Below, piece after piece: positions 23,768-35,400 of a DNA stretch of 64,000 nt. A program made the position numbers and the translations under genes. The notes beneath the pieces were generated by a model that had not been told where the DNA came from, ran no database searches, and saw nothing but the letters and a program-made list of their open reading frames with translations. The stretch comes from Salvator merianae (Eukaryota; Chordata; Lepidosauria; Squamata; Teiidae), in the NCBI GenBank assembly GCA_003586115.2, contig QVOM02000049.1, positions 19,180,273 to 19,244,272 of the forward strand, read 5' to 3'. How positions within the stretch are numbered: the stretch's first letter is position 1; each line of letters starts with the position of its first letter.

Positions 23768-25249
23768 AAAGAAAACCCGGAACTTCCATAATTGCCACTC
23801 CTTCATGTATCCAAGTTGCCAACATATAGTATATCCAACATTTTTTAATAAAGGAGAATTTGCCATAAATGATTCATGATCTGTAAGCATTTTGGTCTTA
23901 TGTCAAGTTTGATAATGTTTAAGAAATTGAAAGTTTAAGAGGAAGCAAAAGAGAACAGTTCATATAAGACAAATACTTGTATCGAACTGAATCCCTATCA
24001 TGCACAGTAAAAGAAACCTACTTAGCTTAATTTTCTCTAAATTTACACAAAACATTTCATTAATTTCAATGGGGCCTACTTCTAAGTAAGCAAATTTGTG
24101 ACTTCAACACATTTTACAGTATTGTGATAGAAAAATAAAATGGCTAAAAAAAAAATCCATAAAATGAATGGCCCAGCTCTGAAGCTGAGTTTCTAATTAC
24201 TGGTTATCAATCATTGTCAGTTAATTATCATTAAAGCTGCTTTTTAAAACATTCCCCTCCTGAGAGCTAGGCATTTTGTGACCTTCACTTTTAAAAAAGC
24301 TCATAACAACCCTAATTACTTTTGTTGTTCATTTTGGATTTTTTTGCTGGGAGAGAGGGAGAAAAATAGAACAAGGGAGATCAAATAATTCTGATGCTTT
24401 AAACCAGCAACCACAATTAAAAAAAATAAAAATCATTCATTACCTCCCTTACACTAATTGTTTCAAGGCAGACTACAGTAGATTAACAAAAAGAAAGTGC
24501 ATAACAAAATGCAAAATACAATTTGCACTACAAAAAGACATTCAAATCATAACAAAATTGCAAAGTGGACTTCAACATAATTGTTAGAAATTTAGAATCA
24601 GTAAGAAATAAGAAGCAAAAAAAAAAAAAGTTCAGCTTTCTCCACTATAGTCTGGTAGGTTGAATCAGGACTCTTTTTGATAAATTATTTGCCAAGAAAA
24701 AAGAAAGAGCGTGAACACAGAGCACTAATTGGAGCTAATGAAAAGGAAACAATCAATTTGCAACATGAAAATATATATTTTCGTTCAATAGGAATTAAGT
24801 TCAGGAAAATGTTTCTAAGATTATAACCTTGAAAGACTATCCATGTTCACTTCAGCTGTTCCAGGCTGAATTAGTTGTGCTCAAGGAATACTTCCCTGTA
24901 CAAGGGGTATGCTTTCAGTCATTGTGAGAGAATACTGTGAAGTAAATGAGGCCTTTGAAAATCTGCTCACTTCCCAATATATAGGTTGATAGAACACCCA
25001 CTCATGGAATGGTGGGAAGATAGCACCCACTCATGGAAGAAAGATAACATTCTTGTAGCTATTTCCTCATCGCCCACTTGCAAAACTCCACCCATCTGGC
25101 AACATCTGCATGGTTCATTTGGACTGTGCCAGATGTGATTTGGGATCATAGAGTCTGCATACCAGAGCATTCCTCAAGATGTCCTCCTTCCAGAGGAGTG
25201 CAATGGCCACAAACCTTGAGCCAGATCCACTCTTGGGTGTGGTAACCAT
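23768..25249. other. AT-rich, almost repeat-free stretch
   Basis: No gene is seen. Two sub-blocks, 24100-24345 and 24690-24960, carry many homeodomain-type TAATTA, TAATTG and TAATGA cores in non-simple sequence. They are candidate conserved regulatory DNA, which is inference only. Confidence 0.35.
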
Positions 25250-25661
25250 GGGCATTTTCACACTTACCACAATAGAACAGACTAATTAGTCATTCTAATG
25301 TAGTTATTGACCATCTACCACAGACACTGTCCAGACTGCATGGCCCTAGTGCCTTATCTGAGTCAGACTACCAGCATTCACAGTGCAAATGCTGGTAGCC
25401 ATGGCTGATCCTGATCCTGACCATGGCAGTGACTGGAAAGCATCTGGCCATGACCATGGAGACCAGCAGGGCCACACAGCACACAGGCACAAGCAGGCAT
25501 GATCAGACAATCGTGCAAGCACAATTGGTTTATGATCCACAGTTAGTTGTGATTGGGAGTATCTGTAGCCCACTCCAGGCTGCTCAGGCCTCCGCAAAGT
25601 CTGGAAGCACTTAGTTAACAAGTATGCTTAACACTTGCTAAGCCAATGTGCAAACAGGCCC
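25250..25661 (-). mobile_element. GG3-a element, complete, TSD CAT
   Basis: The left terminus is GGGCATTTTCACACTTACC and the right is AATGTGCAAACAGGCCC. CAT lies at 25247-25249 and 25662-25664. The left subterminal hairpin surrounds 'agactaattagtcattcta'. Length is 412 bp. Confidence 0.8.
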
Positions 25662-25664
25662 CAT

Positions 25665-26898
25665 GCATGGGAATGCTCCAGTGGTTCCCATTCCTGCCAC
25701 TACTAAGAAACTCAAATTCTTTCTGGGCCCCAGTGACAATTTGCTGGGCTCCCACTTCTGGGGCCATTTCCAGGCACACTGCTGAGCTGTTTTTGGCTAC
25801 AATTTTGAAGCTGGGGAACTTTCCTACCCCTGCTCTGGGGCAGGGTGGCTGTCCTGTGGGTGAACACTGGCAAGCTCTGTGGCACCCTACCACATTCCTG
25901 GCCTGATTGGCCAAGAGTAGAATCTGCAGTGTGCCCTGTGATCAGGAGTGAAGAAGTTGTCTTTGATATTTCTACCAGTTACAGTTCTTTTTAGTCCTCC
26001 TTTGCTCAGAAATTGGTCTTATTCACAAACAAGGAAACACTATCCATTCATAGACATTTAAGCACCAGGAATGCTTAAGAAATTCATGGGACATCCAACT
26101 CCAATAAGATTTTAGTCTGTTAGGAAGGACAAATAATGCCTCCATTTTGATTTGTACTCTGTTCAAACTTCTTTCCTTACAAATCCTGCAATTTTGAATT
26201 CTAGTGCTGCTGAAATTCATCAATCATCACAAATACAAATTTATTTGTATATGGATGCAATGAAAATAAAACTTGGAAGACCAGCAACACAATTTGTGTG
26301 CAAAATGGTGGCAGGGTGATTAATAGTGGGGAAGATAGTTCCATATATATGTACAACCCATCGGACTGTCTGACTGTGGAAACTAGCAAACTGTATCCGT
26401 ATAGAATCAGAGACCTAATATCTGGTATGAATGGAATACAGTAGATATAGGCTGCAACCTATTTTTTAAAAAAACTGTAATTATGAACCTAAAAACTCTT
26501 TAAGGAAAACTAGTCTAGCCCCAGTACACAAGAGGCTAGAGATGTTTGTGTATTGAACAGGTAAGTAGACTATTATGGCAAACCCACTGTCATTGCTGGA
26601 TTTCCTGTAATAGTATTGCAATGCATTTTTTGCACATTGTGATTGATACTGTAACAGGAATGGCAGGGTAATCTGGCATTCCCAGTGCAGTGCCAAGAGG
26701 ATCACAGTGTTTACCTTGCATCTGGAAGTACCCTAAGAGATCCCTGTTAAAGGCCATGCAAGAGTCCCATATCCCACTTCTGCAGTAACCAGGAAGGCTT
26801 ACAAGAGGCATTGCCCTACAGAGTAGCTGTGATGTAGATGAACTGATGCCATGATTCAGTATAAGGAAATGTATTGCATCCCCAGGATGGATTGCTCT
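25665..26898. other. Unassigned stretch
   Basis: No gene is seen. 25680-25920 is GC-richer and has an 86-codon open frame without any domain. The rest is AT-rich. Confidence 0.4.
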
Positions 26899-27540
26899 GA
26901 ATATAATATAAGAAATGCCCCACCGGATTGGACCGAGGGCCCATCTAGTCTAGCAATCTGCTCTTTCAGGCTGCATCTGTAAACCTTTTTTAAAAGCAGC
27001 TCAAAAGTGACTTAGAATTGATGACATATGGACACTAGTGTTCCTATCCCACCTCTAATCCATACTAAAAGCCAGAGAATGCATTTTGGAAGTGCGTGTT
27101 TTGGCATTTAATGCTGATTAAGTAACTGGCATGTGAATGCTACCACCTCCTTTGAGTCACTTTTTTTAAACTATGTGCCCTGGCCAACCAGCAGTGCAAG
27201 GAAGCTCGTCAGAAGGATAGGAGCGTGCAACTTGCTCAGCTTGCCGTCTTCCAGTAGCTGGCCTTCACAGGTCGTAAGCGTTAATAGCCTGATTTCTATA
27301 AATTGGTGCAAACCTTTTTTTAATCCATTCAAGTTGGCAGCCAACCACTGCATCTCAAGGTAGACAATCCCCAATGTTAACTATGTGCAGTGTAAAAATA
27401 TATTTCCTTTTGTCTGACCTGAACTGTCCAGAATTCAACTACATTGGGAGACCTCTGGTTCTGCTATTTTGGGAAAAGGAGAAAAACTTCTTCCTATCCA
27501 CTTTACCCACACTTTGCATAATTTTATACACTTCTATCAT
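26899..27540 (-). mobile_element. LINE, C-terminal pol and 3' UTR/tail (CR1/L2 group)
   Basis: On the minus strand this continues the fragment at 28798-29036 across the nested elements. Its translation contains a stretch of the type MIEVYKIMQSVGKVDRKKFF, then SRTRGLP and DKRKYIFT, typical of the C-terminal end of CR1/L2-group reverse-transcriptase ORFs. The 3' end (near 26900-26975) carries the 'gactagatgggccctcggtcc' tail shared with SINEs here, ending TTCTTATATT. Several stops and frameshifts are present, so it is dead. Confidence 0.75.
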
Positions 27541-28797
27541 GGGTGTTTTCTCACTTTCCACATTAGAACAGCTCCCAGCTAGGGATGTGCACGAAATTTC
27601 GAAGCAACGAAATTTCGTACGCATTTCGTTGCTTCGCAACACTCGCACCGAATGTGAAGTGCCCTCTCTATCGCGAAAGCGAATAGCGAAAGTCGCGGCG
27701 ATTTTCGTCAATTTTCATGACCTTCGCTACTCACCGCGAACAGCTATTTTTCGTCTCTTTTCGCTGCGAAAACTGCGATGCAACGAAGCTCGGTAGCTTC
27801 ATAGCATCAAGTCTCTGCCTCTAGAGGTGGAAATTGTAATGCATCACATTAGGAAAGACGGTATTTTTTTAACTCTTCGCCTGCCTCGCAGCGATCACAC
27901 CGCATGAGGATGAGAAACTCAGATGGCTAGGAGTTAATAAAACGTCTTTGATGGTGGTATATAGTTCTGCTTTTTGAAACGGAGGGCAAGACAAGGCATC
28001 ATTTTGCTGCTGCTCGGAAGTAGGGAGGGAGGGCAAGACGAGGCGTCATTTCGCTGCTGCTCGGAAGTAGGGAGTTATTTCATCCTGCGGCTGCCACCAG
28101 TCTTCTAAATTACGCGCTGAGCTGAAGGCAATTGCTTTGCGCGTCGCTGACTAAGCCTGCCCACCTCGTAGGTGAGGTAATAATTTCTGTGCCCCAAACG
28201 ATCGGCACGGACGGCAGACAGCGACGAGTCGCGCCGATAAGTTAAAGGGACAGAAGTTAGCGCGCATGCGCGCACAGACATGAGCGTCGAAAAGGCATCG
28301 AAAATGACGAAAAATCAAAGCGAAAAAAATTCCTTCGCTTGCTTTCACTTGCTTTCGATCTGCAGTGAGGAACCCCAAACGTGCCTTCGTTGCTTTGAAT
28401 CCTGCTACAAACCGGCCACCAGTAAAAAGTAAGCTCCGTGCAATTTTTATTTTTAACGAAGCAACTCCTTAAATTAGCAACGTGGATGGTCAAATATAGA
28501 AGGGACAGGGCAGGGGGATATGCGGCGTTTGTTTTTCGCTACTTATTTCATTGATTTTGCACTTCCGGTTTTTTCGCAAAAATTTTCGCTGCGAAAACAA
28601 AAATCGCCATTTTCGCGACTTCCGTTTTCGTGCGAAAACGAAGCAACGAAGCTTCGATGCATTGCGAAACAAACAGAGAAAATTCCTTTCGTGCACATCC
28701 CTACTCCCGGCCACTTGGGCCTCCACCAAGTGCAGAAGCACTTGTCTAGCAAGTTTAGCAGGCTTGATGCTTGCTAGTAGCAAGTACGAACAGGCCC
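27541..28797 (-). mobile_element. GG3-a element inserted in LINE, TSD CAT, itself split by h1
   Basis: The left 39 bp (GGGTGTTTTCTCACTTTCC...) and the right part ending AAGTACGAACAGGCCC frame the h1 element. CAT occurs at 27538-27540 and 28798-28800. Removing the insert restores continuous LINE sequence (ttctatcat then gtctcc). Without h1 and its duplicated 8 bp, only about 125 bp of GG3-a remain, so it was a short, internally deleted copy. Confidence 0.8.
27580..28703. mobile_element. TAGGG-hAT h1 element, complete, copy 2
   Basis: This 1124-bp element has the terminus TAGGGATGTGCACGAAA and its complement. The 8-bp TSD is ctcccagc (27572-27579) and ctcccggc (28704-28711), 7 of 8. It is collinear with copy 1 over its whole length with the same 47-bp duplication. 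Many differences from copy 1 are CpG to TpG or CpA, as expected from methyl-CpG decay. No transposase ORF is recognised. Confidence 0.9.
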
Positions 28798-29036
28798 CAT
28801 GTCTCCGCACCCCTCTCCTTTCTAGACAAAACAGCCACAGACAGTGCAACCTTTCCATGTAGGAAACTTCTTCCACCCCCTGATCACCTTAATCATCCTC
28901 CTTTGAATGAACCTTCTCCAACTCAGTTATTTCATTTTTGAGAAACAGTGACCAAAACTGCACACAGTGTTCCAGATGCAGTCAGATCATCAATTTGTAT
29001 AAGGACATTATAATATTTGCATTTCTGTTTTCAGTA
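28798..29036 (-). mobile_element. LINE reverse-transcriptase ORF fragment (upstream part)
   Basis: Read on the minus strand, the sequence encodes LHLEHCVQFW, a clear relative of the HLEYCVQFW motif of CR1/L2-group reverse transcriptases, followed by a degraded E-K-V block and VEEVSYMERLHCLWLF. A frameshift or stop breaks the frame. It joins 26899-27540 once the nested transposons are removed. Confidence 0.75.
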
Positions 29037-29997
29037 CCTATGCAAGCAGGTACACTCAGATTGAGTGTTTCCCCTGCAATGCACCAGGTCACTTGCCTGG
29101 TGTCATGACATGGACAGATGGTCCCCTGCCCTCTGCAGTCCATGATGTGGACCAGGGCAAGGAAAGGTTCACTGTGGCATCATGTGTGCAAGTTACTAGC
29201 AAATTGCACAGTACAACCTCAGAGCAAAAAACGGGGATAGGGAGGACCACGTCTCACAAAAGGCAGCTAAGGAGAAAACCCACACGGCTCCTCATTTACA
29301 TATGGTGACATTTTGCAGAAATATTGTAACATTAGCAGTGGCGTAATGAAATTCTGCCCATCAGCCATGGAAGGAATAATGTTACTGTAAAGGTAACCTG
29401 TTCGCAGTTTGTTATCAAGAAAATATTCATGCCAAGAAATATACATTTCGGAAAGGATATTAAGAACTATGGGGTGGGGGCTCCTCCTCCTTTTAATTCC
29501 CCCCCCTTCTTGGGCTATCCGTCTTCCCCAAAAGATTTACTACATGATCATTCCCTTTACATGCTAATTATGTGCAGGTCTGGTGAATTTGTTAGTGGTG
29601 ACACTTCAGAGACCCCGTGGGACTGCAACTCATTATGTTGCAATGTCCAGATATATCAGATATTATTAGCTGTCATTAATCTGCTGTGAAAACATTGGGC
29701 CCACAACCTGATAGAGACCAGGAAATAGAGTACAAATGAAGTCTGGTGTGGCCCTGGCTCCTGAAAGGTTAAAGGGCAAATCAGTGGGGGGGCAGAGGAA
29801 TATCCTTTTAAAGATTTCTTTGTGATTGTGCTCTCTCAAAGAAAGGCAAGAGGGACATCCATAGTGGTCCTGCTTAAGATTCATTGCAGCTATAAAGTAA
29901 CGCTGGCAAAGATCTCATGCACACAATCAGCCAGACGTGTCTCACACAGAAGCTGAAAAGAATGCTGGTTGTGTAAGTTCGTACTCCAGCTCTTCTG

Positions 29998-30000
<3 letters not shown>
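29037..30000. other. Unassigned stretch
   Basis: No gene or named repeat is recognised. Confidence 0.4.
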
Positions 30001-30048
<48 letters not shown>

Positions 30049-30063
30049 TTCTTTCTTTCTTTC
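30001..30063. repeat. (CT)20-T10-(CTTT)n polypyrimidine tract
   Basis: This is an uninterrupted 63-nt pyrimidine run: CT repeated 20 times at 30001-30040, ten T at 30041-30050, then CTTT repeats. Mirror symmetry in the CT part could allow triplex (H-DNA) structure. Its length is probably polymorphic. Confidence 0.9.
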
Positions 30064-30792
30064 AGTGGGGCCTGAATAGAGGAATTCTCAGTGGAACTGT
30101 GTCCATAATTTGATGGTGTGAAATCAGACTGGAACAACTTGGAATTTCAAAGATTTTTTTCGTAGAATCTGCAGCTGTGTCCTGCACCATTCCTTAGTAA
30201 TTTTATGATTATGCATTTACAGTTGTTGCCAGGGCACTTTTTATCAACCCATGACAATTGCCATCGCAGGGATGCACTTTGGGGGAAAGAACAGACCCAA
30301 TAAGAAAGTTGATTCACTCCGTAGCTTGCCTGATGGTATCACAACGCTGGTCCATCTGGCACTGAGGGTGATATTTTCCCAATGGCTTGTGTAGTGATTT
30401 CAGGGACCAAAATGTACAAGGAAGCTCAAAAGTCTGCACTTGGACAAATGAAGAATGCACAGCAGTAGCAGCCAGAGCTGAGGGTGCAGCAGAGAAGGAA
30501 TAAGCGACAATTTGCTATTCACCTTTGATGGTTGTAACATGCATCAAATCATTATTTGATCTGATGAGGAAAGGCCCCTTTGCACTGGCAGCCACTAATA
30601 TGCTGGTAGATGGTGGAGGGGAGGTTCTTTAGCAATGTTCACATACTGCCACTGTAGCACTGTGAATGTTTCATAAGTGTGCACAGTCTGCACATTTCTG
30701 CACACTTACGGTGGAGTGGTGTGATAGAAGGTTACAGGATCTGCACAACCCTTCACTTATTCTGTGCACATTCTGCCATGAGCACTTGTTAG
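30064..30792. other. Unassigned stretch
   Basis: No gene is seen. 30570-30780 may contain decayed transposon sequence (a 'ggcccctttgcactggc' motif), but the family is unclear. Confidence 0.35.
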
Positions 30793-31124
30793 TAGGGATG
30801 TGCACGAATGAAATCCACATTTTCAATGTGCAGACGAAGCAACAAGTTGTATTTTTGCTTTGTCAGTGAATCATGATTTTAAAAAAGTTGCATTCATTTT
30901 CGTGGTTCTTGCAATGTTTTTCCCATTAAAAATGCCCTTTTCATGGGTTAAAACAAAGTTAAAACATGGACATTCAAATGAATATTCTGCTTTCATAAGG
31001 TAGAGACTGGTTCGTTTTGACTGAGCTCTGAAAATGTGAAAAAACACATTTTCTATTTGAATGTCCGTGAATGCAAAATATTCGGCTGAATGTGCAAACT
31101 CAAAATGAATTTTACACATCTCTA
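30793..31124. mobile_element. TAGGG-hAT h3 element, copy 1
   Basis: The left end is TAGGGATGTGCACGAATG and the right is TTTTACACATCTCTA. The TSD is cttgttag (30785-30792) and cttgttac (31125-31132), 7 of 8. Length is 332 bp, AT-rich, with inverted 'cattcaaatg' and 'catttgaatg'-like blocks. It shares the 16-bp terminus with h1 and h2 but has a different interior. Confidence 0.8.
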
Positions 31125-31132
31125 CTTGTTAC

Positions 31133-31750
31133 AACACTGTAAATTTAGGTGGCCCAGATCAAAGCATTCTATCTTCAAGGCATCCTGATGCTTGTGTGAC
31201 TCCTCTGTGTCACACTCTTCAGTGATGCTTTCCCAACCCTGTTTCTTCCGAGACCATTTCCTGTGTTCGAAGAAACTGTCCCAGCTGGAAATATTGCAGC
31301 TGGGAAATGACTGCCAACACTTTCAGAAAAGCACTAGGTTACTAGAACTTTTCTTACTGGCCCTTTGTTTGTTAGAGCACTGCCAGCAGCTCTTGACCAG
31401 ATCCTGCCACTGTCTTGATTTATCTACGTGAAAAAAGCTAAAGTTGAGAAGTCAACTCATGAACTCTGAACTTTTGGAGTAAAATGCCAGTTTGAGATGT
31501 TCCTACCATTTATAATAATTATGGACAGCTTTTGACACAATCCAATCATTTTAGACTCAGATATCACAGTTTTACCAAAGTGACCACATTTATCTACTAA
31601 CACATCCTGCTCCACTTATTTCAAGCAGCTGCAAGTCAATCCTTCCATTCTTGGGGCTTTTCTGTTGGTTTTGCTGCAGGGAGCCCTGGGCTCCTTTTCT
31701 AAAAACCATTCTTTATGCATACCTTATTATTTCGAAGGACATCTCCATGG
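31133..31750. other. Unassigned stretch
   Basis: I see no gene or named repeat. Confidence 0.4.
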
Positions 31751-32058
31751 AAAGTAAGGACCTTCCTGCACCTGGCTCAAAGACAGTTCCAGGCAGATTA
31801 TGGGATGTGTTGTGTGCACCACAATCTGCCCGGAACAGTTCCCAAGGCATCCTGCCCATTCTGGAGGCTTACCTGCTGTGGATAGCTTAAAAGCAGTCCA
31901 CAAACTGTCCCACACTGTCTGGAACCATGTGTGAACAATGCAAATAGGATGTTTCTGGGTGTTGCGTCCAGACTCAGGTTGCCCTGCTCTGGTGCAGTGT
32001 ATGCACCATCCCCAATCATTACTAGAGGTGGGTGGGGTGCCCACTGTCTGGACACTAT
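31751..32058. repeat. Possible diverged GG3-e-type sequence
   Basis: The interval begins near GACCTTCCTGCACCTGG and has repeated 'acagttcc' and 'gtccacaaactgtccc' motifs like those of the element at 57376-57895. A possible right half follows the next GG3-a copy (32494-32575). This is weak support. Confidence 0.3.
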
Positions 32059-32493
32059 GGGACTATTTGCACTTTGTTGCTAGTAGGATCTGGACACTCG
32101 CTAGCACAGTGTGCCCGCACTCTGTGAGGGTCCCAGCATTCAGGAGAATCTGCAGATGCTTCCAAATGGTACCAGCTGTCGATAGCTAAATTGCTGACTG
32201 CTCCCATTCAGCAACATTTGCACTTTCTTCCAAGTGCAAATGCTGTAGGCTGCACCATGCTGTGCTGTGACATGGCTGTGGAATACCACATCCAAGGTCA
32301 CCATGGAAGCAGCCAGATATTTCTGAGGCTACTGTCATGGTGGGTAGGGCAGCAACTATACTGCAAGTGCTGGAAGCCCAGTTTGGGGCTGTTCCAGTCG
32401 CCTTAGTGCAGATGTCTGCTGCACTGCTGGGTCTGTTACAGTGTAGAATGATATAATTTATACCATTCTACACTAACAAGCACGAACTGTCCC
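32059..32493 (+). mobile_element. GG3-a element
   Basis: The left end is GGGACTATTTGCACTTTG with the 'gctagtaggatctggacactcgctagc' block. At the right a hairpin 'gtgtagaatgatataattt...attctacac' (about 32439-32474) is followed by a diverged terminus, GCACGAACTGTCCC. Flanking triplets (TAT, AGA) do not match. Confidence 0.65.
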
Positions 32494-32575
32494 AGAGTTT
32501 GGAACCTGACCATTCACACTGGCCTGGAATGGTCTCTGGAGACTGTTACAGTCAGGTAACTGTGAAACTGGCCTA

Positions 32576-32949
32576 AAATTTCACCTGTAAGTTTAAGCTC
32601 TTATTTAAAGGTAGGCCAAGATTTTTTTAAAAATCAGCAGCATATGGGAAAGTTCACTTTTCTTTTTTCCTGTTAGGAGGAAAAATGCATGTGTTGTGTA
32701 ATAGTTTTTGAAATGTAATGGGAGAGCGATTCCACTAACAAAAGTGTTCCAAAATGAAGAGATAAAACCACTGCACCCTGACACCAGCTTGGGTGGTAAT
32801 CTCTCCATATCTACTCCACATCTACTATATGTTTTACTTGTAAACCCCAGAGAGCCTTTATGAAATCTGCAGTATGTAGGCTCAGTCAATTGATGTCTGA
32901 AAAAGAAACATCTGAGCATTTCTATTTTAACCCTGCATGACAGTTGAAG
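32576..32949. other. Unassigned AT-rich stretch
   Basis: I see no gene or named repeat. Confidence 0.4.
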
Positions 32950-33266
32950 GCTGTTGGTCTACTGGTGGACCAATGGCCTCTGGTCCAGGACATGTAGGTA
33001 TGTTCAAGACTAGTGAGGGGCATATTTTGGTGGCACACCAAAGTGCAACACTGAAAAGTATCCTCCAAAGACTCTAAGGCTAGGAAATTTTGTTCCTAGC
33101 CCTCCGAACATGTGAGCTTCAAGGCTGAGAGAGGAATTAGTCTGGACCAGCACCATCATGCAGATAGTGCTGTAGCAGGCCACTCCTTTCCACTGTTCCA
33201 ATCAGTGGGCCTGGCTGGTTCAGATCCACTGGTTCAGAGCACAGACAGTAAGTGCAGAAAAGGCCC
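32950..33266. mobile_element. GG3-d element, copy 2
   Basis: The right terminus is AAGTGCAGAAAAGGCCC. The interior ('ctggaccagcaccatcatgc', 'gatagtgctgt', 'cagtgggcctggctggtt') matches 4704-5024 in order. The left terminus is unclear. Confidence 0.55.
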
Positions 33267-33296
33267 TAGTGTGTAGTAGTTGATGGCAGCAGCGGC

Positions 33297-33458
33297 TGCT
33301 GGCTTTAAGGACAGGTGTTCGAAACCTGGGGAAAGCAAGTGATTACTGTTCACGGGGCCTCCGGGCCTCCGTACTGTCACAGCACACTACGGAGGCTCAG
33401 AGGCCCTGTGAGCAGCAATTGCATGTTTTCCATGGGTTACAACCAGTAGCCACTGCTG
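33297..33458. mobile_element. Palindromic hAT-like MITE, copy 1
   Basis: The ends CAGCAGCGGCTGCTGG and CCAGTAGCCACTGCTG form an imperfect TIR. The TSD is gttgatgg (33289-33296) and gttggtgg (33459-33466), 7 of 8. Inner arms GGGGCCTCCGGGCCTCCGTA and TACGGAGGCTCAGAGGCCC make the element largely self-complementary. Length is 162 bp. The terminal 25 bp align with the copy at 37330. Confidence 0.75.
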
Positions 33459-33466
33459 GTTGGTGG

Positions 33467-34814
33467 AAACAGAAAAAGGGAAAGATAATAAATAAGACAG
33501 AGATACAAAAGCAAAAGGTTACTGGAATGTCCCTTGAAGAGCTCCAAGATTTTATTCAAAATAATTGAAAATGATGGGCATTCGCCTGTACAGTCACCAG
33601 AGCGCAACTCAATGTAACATAACAACATTTTATTTGCAATTGTAATTGTTTTTGCATTTATGTCCTGTCTTTCTGATGTGATTTCAGACCTGCTACGACT
33701 TTCCCTAATCACATCAGGGCTCTAAATAATATATCACATCTTAAATTATTACTTAGAGGCCTAGCAGGAGTTGAAGGAAGCCCAGGCAGGTCCGTAATTC
33801 TTTTGGACTGCACAATGACATTATTGCTGACATCGTCATATGTCCCAGAATAGCAGTGGATGGTCTCACACCTTCCAGATTTGAAAAACAGACATCCAGG
33901 AGCAATGCCAGTTGATGTAGGTCTCACCTTGCTCAGGAGCCAAGTTTACTAGGTGCTCCACCTAGCAAATTCTGCATTCAGGTAAGAATGTTTCATAAAG
34001 CATTCAAAATGGCATTTTGCACACCTCTGCATATCATTAAAATATGCAAGTCATTTACAAATGATCAGACATTGATTAGGGATCAAGGGAATGCAGACTG
34101 ACGCATCATCCATATGGTCATCTTCCATCTATGTGAGGGGTTGAATGGACAAACATTGTTACTCCCATTTGGCCCCTGAAACAGCCCAACCACCGACAAT
34201 GGTGACTTACTGGGGAAGCCTGATTGATGTCCTCTTAGATAGCCCTACCAGGGTGGGTGGATAATCAACTGCTGCATGTCACTTGGATTACATGCAAACC
34301 CCAGGAGTTGACTCACTGGGCAAAAACTCAACTGGAGTCACTGCTGGGGACTGAAAATGTGGCAGACTTCCAGTCCATAGCAGCAAGACTGGGACACAAT
34401 GTGCTATGGATGGGACACAGGGTGAATTTTGGGCTGATGCAGGTAGCTTTCCAATAACAGCATCTATTCCAAAGGGCCCTGGGCAACCATTTATTCTGGT
34501 GGCTCCAAGCCCACCATTTCTAGAGGGTATTTGGATGCAGCCTGACTGTGTGAGCAATGCATTCTGATCTACAATTGCATTCATGCACACATAACTCTAA
34601 TTCACATAAAAGTCCATTTTGTTCAGATTCTTCTGACATCCCAGTTCTTGAGCCACAAAATACCCTGCAAGAGGTCTTGAACATTTATGCATGTCCATTA
34701 ATTTTGTCTTGAGCTAAGAAAACTTGTCTAATTGCTTCAGCAGAATGTGGCCAAATGCTCCAGCATACAGGGTAGCTTTTTAAATGTTGAACAGATAACA
34801 AAACCACTCACAGG
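33467..34814. other. Unassigned stretch
   Basis: No gene is seen. Open frames up to 100 codons overlap on both strands without domains. Confidence 0.4.
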
Positions 34815-35392
34815 TAGGGGTGTGCACGAAGTTTCGTGCCACTCGAATTTTCATCGAATTTCGTGATTTGGTTCCCTTCGCATCGAATGCAAAGGGCAAC
34901 AAAGATCACGAAATGCGAATTGCGAAGGTCCCGCAATTTTCGATGCATTTTCGGACCTTCGCAATTTGCCGCTGTCTCATTCCCCTAGGCGCGCACTGAC
35001 AGTCTAGGGGAAATGAGAGACAGTGAGTGGGAGAGGAGGGAAATCAACGCGCAGGGAATCCCTCCCTGCGCGTTGATTTCCCTTGTCTCCTGCTGGCTGC
35101 CTGATTCGCCCTACTCTGTCAGCGCGCGCGCTGACAGAGTAGGTTGAATCAGGCAGCGAGAGGAGAGGAGGGAGATCAACGCAAAGGAAGGGAATCCCTT
35201 CCTTTCGTTGGTCTCCCTCGTCTCCTGCTGGCTTCCGGTCGCAGTGAAAATCTTCACCTCGAAGACGAAAGGCTTCATTTTCGCACATATTTTTTCGTGC
35301 GAAAACGAAGCCCCGTAGCTTCGCAGGAATGTGAAGCGAAAGGGGAAAAGTGCCTTCGTGCACACCCGAAGTGAAAAGTGTGACGTGCACAC
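34815..35392. mobile_element. TAGGG-hAT h2 element, copy 1
   Basis: The left terminus is TAGGGGTGTGCACGAAG. The right end is unusual: the expected CTTCGTGCACAC (35355-35366) is followed by about 26 bp repeating GTGCACAC, then atcacagg (35393-35400), matching the left flank ctcacagg (34807-34814) at 7 of 8. Inside is a chain of palindromes: 20-bp arms with a 5-nt loop (35038-35082), a 62-bp spacerless palindrome (35096-35157), and another at about 35170-35218. Length is 578 bp, CpG-rich, non-coding. Confidence 0.8.
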
Positions 35393-35400
35393 ATCACAGG

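Noticed and set aside
35004..35392. Long open frames in both strands of h2 elements
   Set aside because: Palindromic CpG-rich sequence gives mirror-image open frames. Residue composition is low-complexity and no domain is visible.
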